Assembly: GCA_001780825.1 (NCBI GenBank)
Contig: MFIX01000223.1
Span: 1-21,940 of the forward strand
DNA: 21,940 nt
Reading direction: 5' to 3'
DNA from: Candidatus Glassbacteria bacterium RIFCSPLOWO2_12_FULL_58_11
Lineage (GTDB): Bacteria > Gemmatimonadota > Glassbacteria > GWA2-58-10
A model generated the notes under the pieces. That model did no database searches. It was not told the origin of the DNA and was given only the letters and a program-made list of their open reading frames with translations. Made by a program: the position numbers and the translations under genes. Positions 21,447-21,940 of this stretch are shown piece after piece; within the stretch, counting starts at the first letter, position 1; every line of letters begins with the position of its first letter.

Positions 21447-21475
21447 TTGACAATGATATTTCTTTTCCCTATTAT
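21447..21475 (+). promoter_or_regulatory. Sigma-70 promoter of the aldo/keto reductase gene
   Basis: TTGACA (21447-21452) and TATTAT (21470-21475) are 17 bases apart, with one mismatch in total. Transcription should start near 21482, giving a leader of about 60 bases before the ATG at 21541. Confidence 0.75.
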
Positions 21476-21540
21476 TTTCTCACCTTCCTTATCGACAAAA
21501 TACCTCTGAAGATTCAATTTTCTGACACAGGAGAGGCGAG

Positions 21541-21940
21541 ATGCCGGAGAGCCCGAAGATCAAACGCAAAGAATTTCTTGCCCACTGCGGCACTGCCATT
21601 CTGGGACTGGGACTAGGAGTCTCCTGCGGCCGCCCGCAGAACGGGCAGCAGTCTCAACCCTCAGGCGCCCAGGCGCTTGCGGCGCAAACCGCGGCGGATA
21701 AGAATGTCACTCCGGTATTCCGCACCCTGGGCAAGGCCGGGATCGAGGTGACCGAGGTCGGCTTTGGGGCGAGCCGCACGATGGACCCGACCCTGATAAA
21801 TTTTGCTTTCGAGAAAGGTATCAACTTTTTCGATACCGGCCGCTCGTACTTCAATGGGCAAAACGAGAGCCTGCTAGGTAAGGTGTTCAAGGACAAGCGC
21901 CAGCAGGTAGTGATCAACTCCAAGCTGCCGCCCGGGAGCC
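21541..21940 (+). CDS. Exported aldo/keto reductase, 5' part
   Basis: The gene runs off the right edge; 133 complete codons are visible. It starts at ATG 21541, eight bases after AGGAG. The N-terminus (KIKRKEFLAHCGTAILGLG, then GVSCG) looks like a Tat or lipoprotein signal: KRKEFL is a weak twin-basic motif and the Cys at 29 could be lipidated, though the lipobox is poor. A Gln/Ala-rich linker follows. From about residue 61 (FRTLGKAGIEVTEVGFGAS) the sequence fits the aldo/keto reductase barrel, including FFDTGRSYFNGQNESLLGK (97-115) with the conserved Asp and catalytic Tyr, and INSK with a candidate catalytic Lys. Exported family members of this kind occur with Gfo/Idh/MocA proteins in related genomes; the substrate is unknown. 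Confidence 0.9.
   Translation, partial: MPESPKIKRKEFLAHCGTAILGLGLGVSCGRPQNGQQSQPSGAQALAAQTAADKNVTPVFRTLGKAGIEVTEVGFGASRTMDPTLINFAFEKGINFFDTGRSYFNGQNESLLGKVFKDKRQQVVINSKLPPGS

Overview
This GC-rich window contains 19 protein-coding genes and one tRNA gene, and it looks like chromosome from a Gram-negative bacterium. The evidence is a PorV-type outer-membrane protein, twin-arginine (Tat) signal peptides on several redox or sugar enzymes, and a type IV pilin locus. This gene mix, together with small DoxX proteins beside exported Gfo/Idh/MocA oxidoreductases, recalls uncultivated lineages near the Fibrobacterota-Chlorobiota-Bacteroidota group. That placement is an inference from gene content only; there is no rRNA or ribosomal protein to test it. 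I see no insertion sequence, phage, CRISPR array or defence system.

Left part (1-2057, minus strand): purN, then a purH gene coding only the IMP-cyclohydrolase half of the usual bifunctional enzyme, then a small two-helix membrane protein, then tRNA-Val(TAC), closed by a clear intrinsic terminator.

2115-7920: a divergent cluster. Leftward run a DoxX-family membrane protein and a Tat-exported Gfo/Idh/MocA oxidoreductase. Rightward, from a promoter with perfect consensus hexamers and a 17-base spacer, run an MFS transporter and two tandem paralogous Tat-exported xylose-isomerase-like TIM-barrel proteins. I read this as an envelope sugar or polyol oxidation and uptake module. It is the best candidate for something functionally undescribed here, but the substrate cannot be read from sequence.

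8013-11126: a 1037-residue membrane protein with a duplicated membrane half, a spermidine-synthase-like methyltransferase-fold domain and a repeat-rich C-terminus.

11127-15623: a type IV pilus locus. A small pilin has its own sigma-54-type promoter and a strong terminator. It is followed by a four-gene minor-pilin operon (FimT/GspH-, PilV-, PilW- and PilX-like); the PilX-like protein is unusually long (553 aa).

15624-17469: a PorV/PorQ-like outer-membrane protein (minus) and a membrane-anchored monoheme cytochrome c (plus) diverge from each other. The convergent gene ends on either side carry short palindromes of one sequence family, one a perfect 28-base palindrome.

17470-21234 (minus): metE, an unknown protein overlapping its end, and an RseC-family protein that overlaps the unknown one. 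Upstream lies a 58-aa membrane protein gene with a very good sigma-54-type promoter. The right edge (21541 onward, plus) holds the 5' part of an exported aldo/keto reductase.
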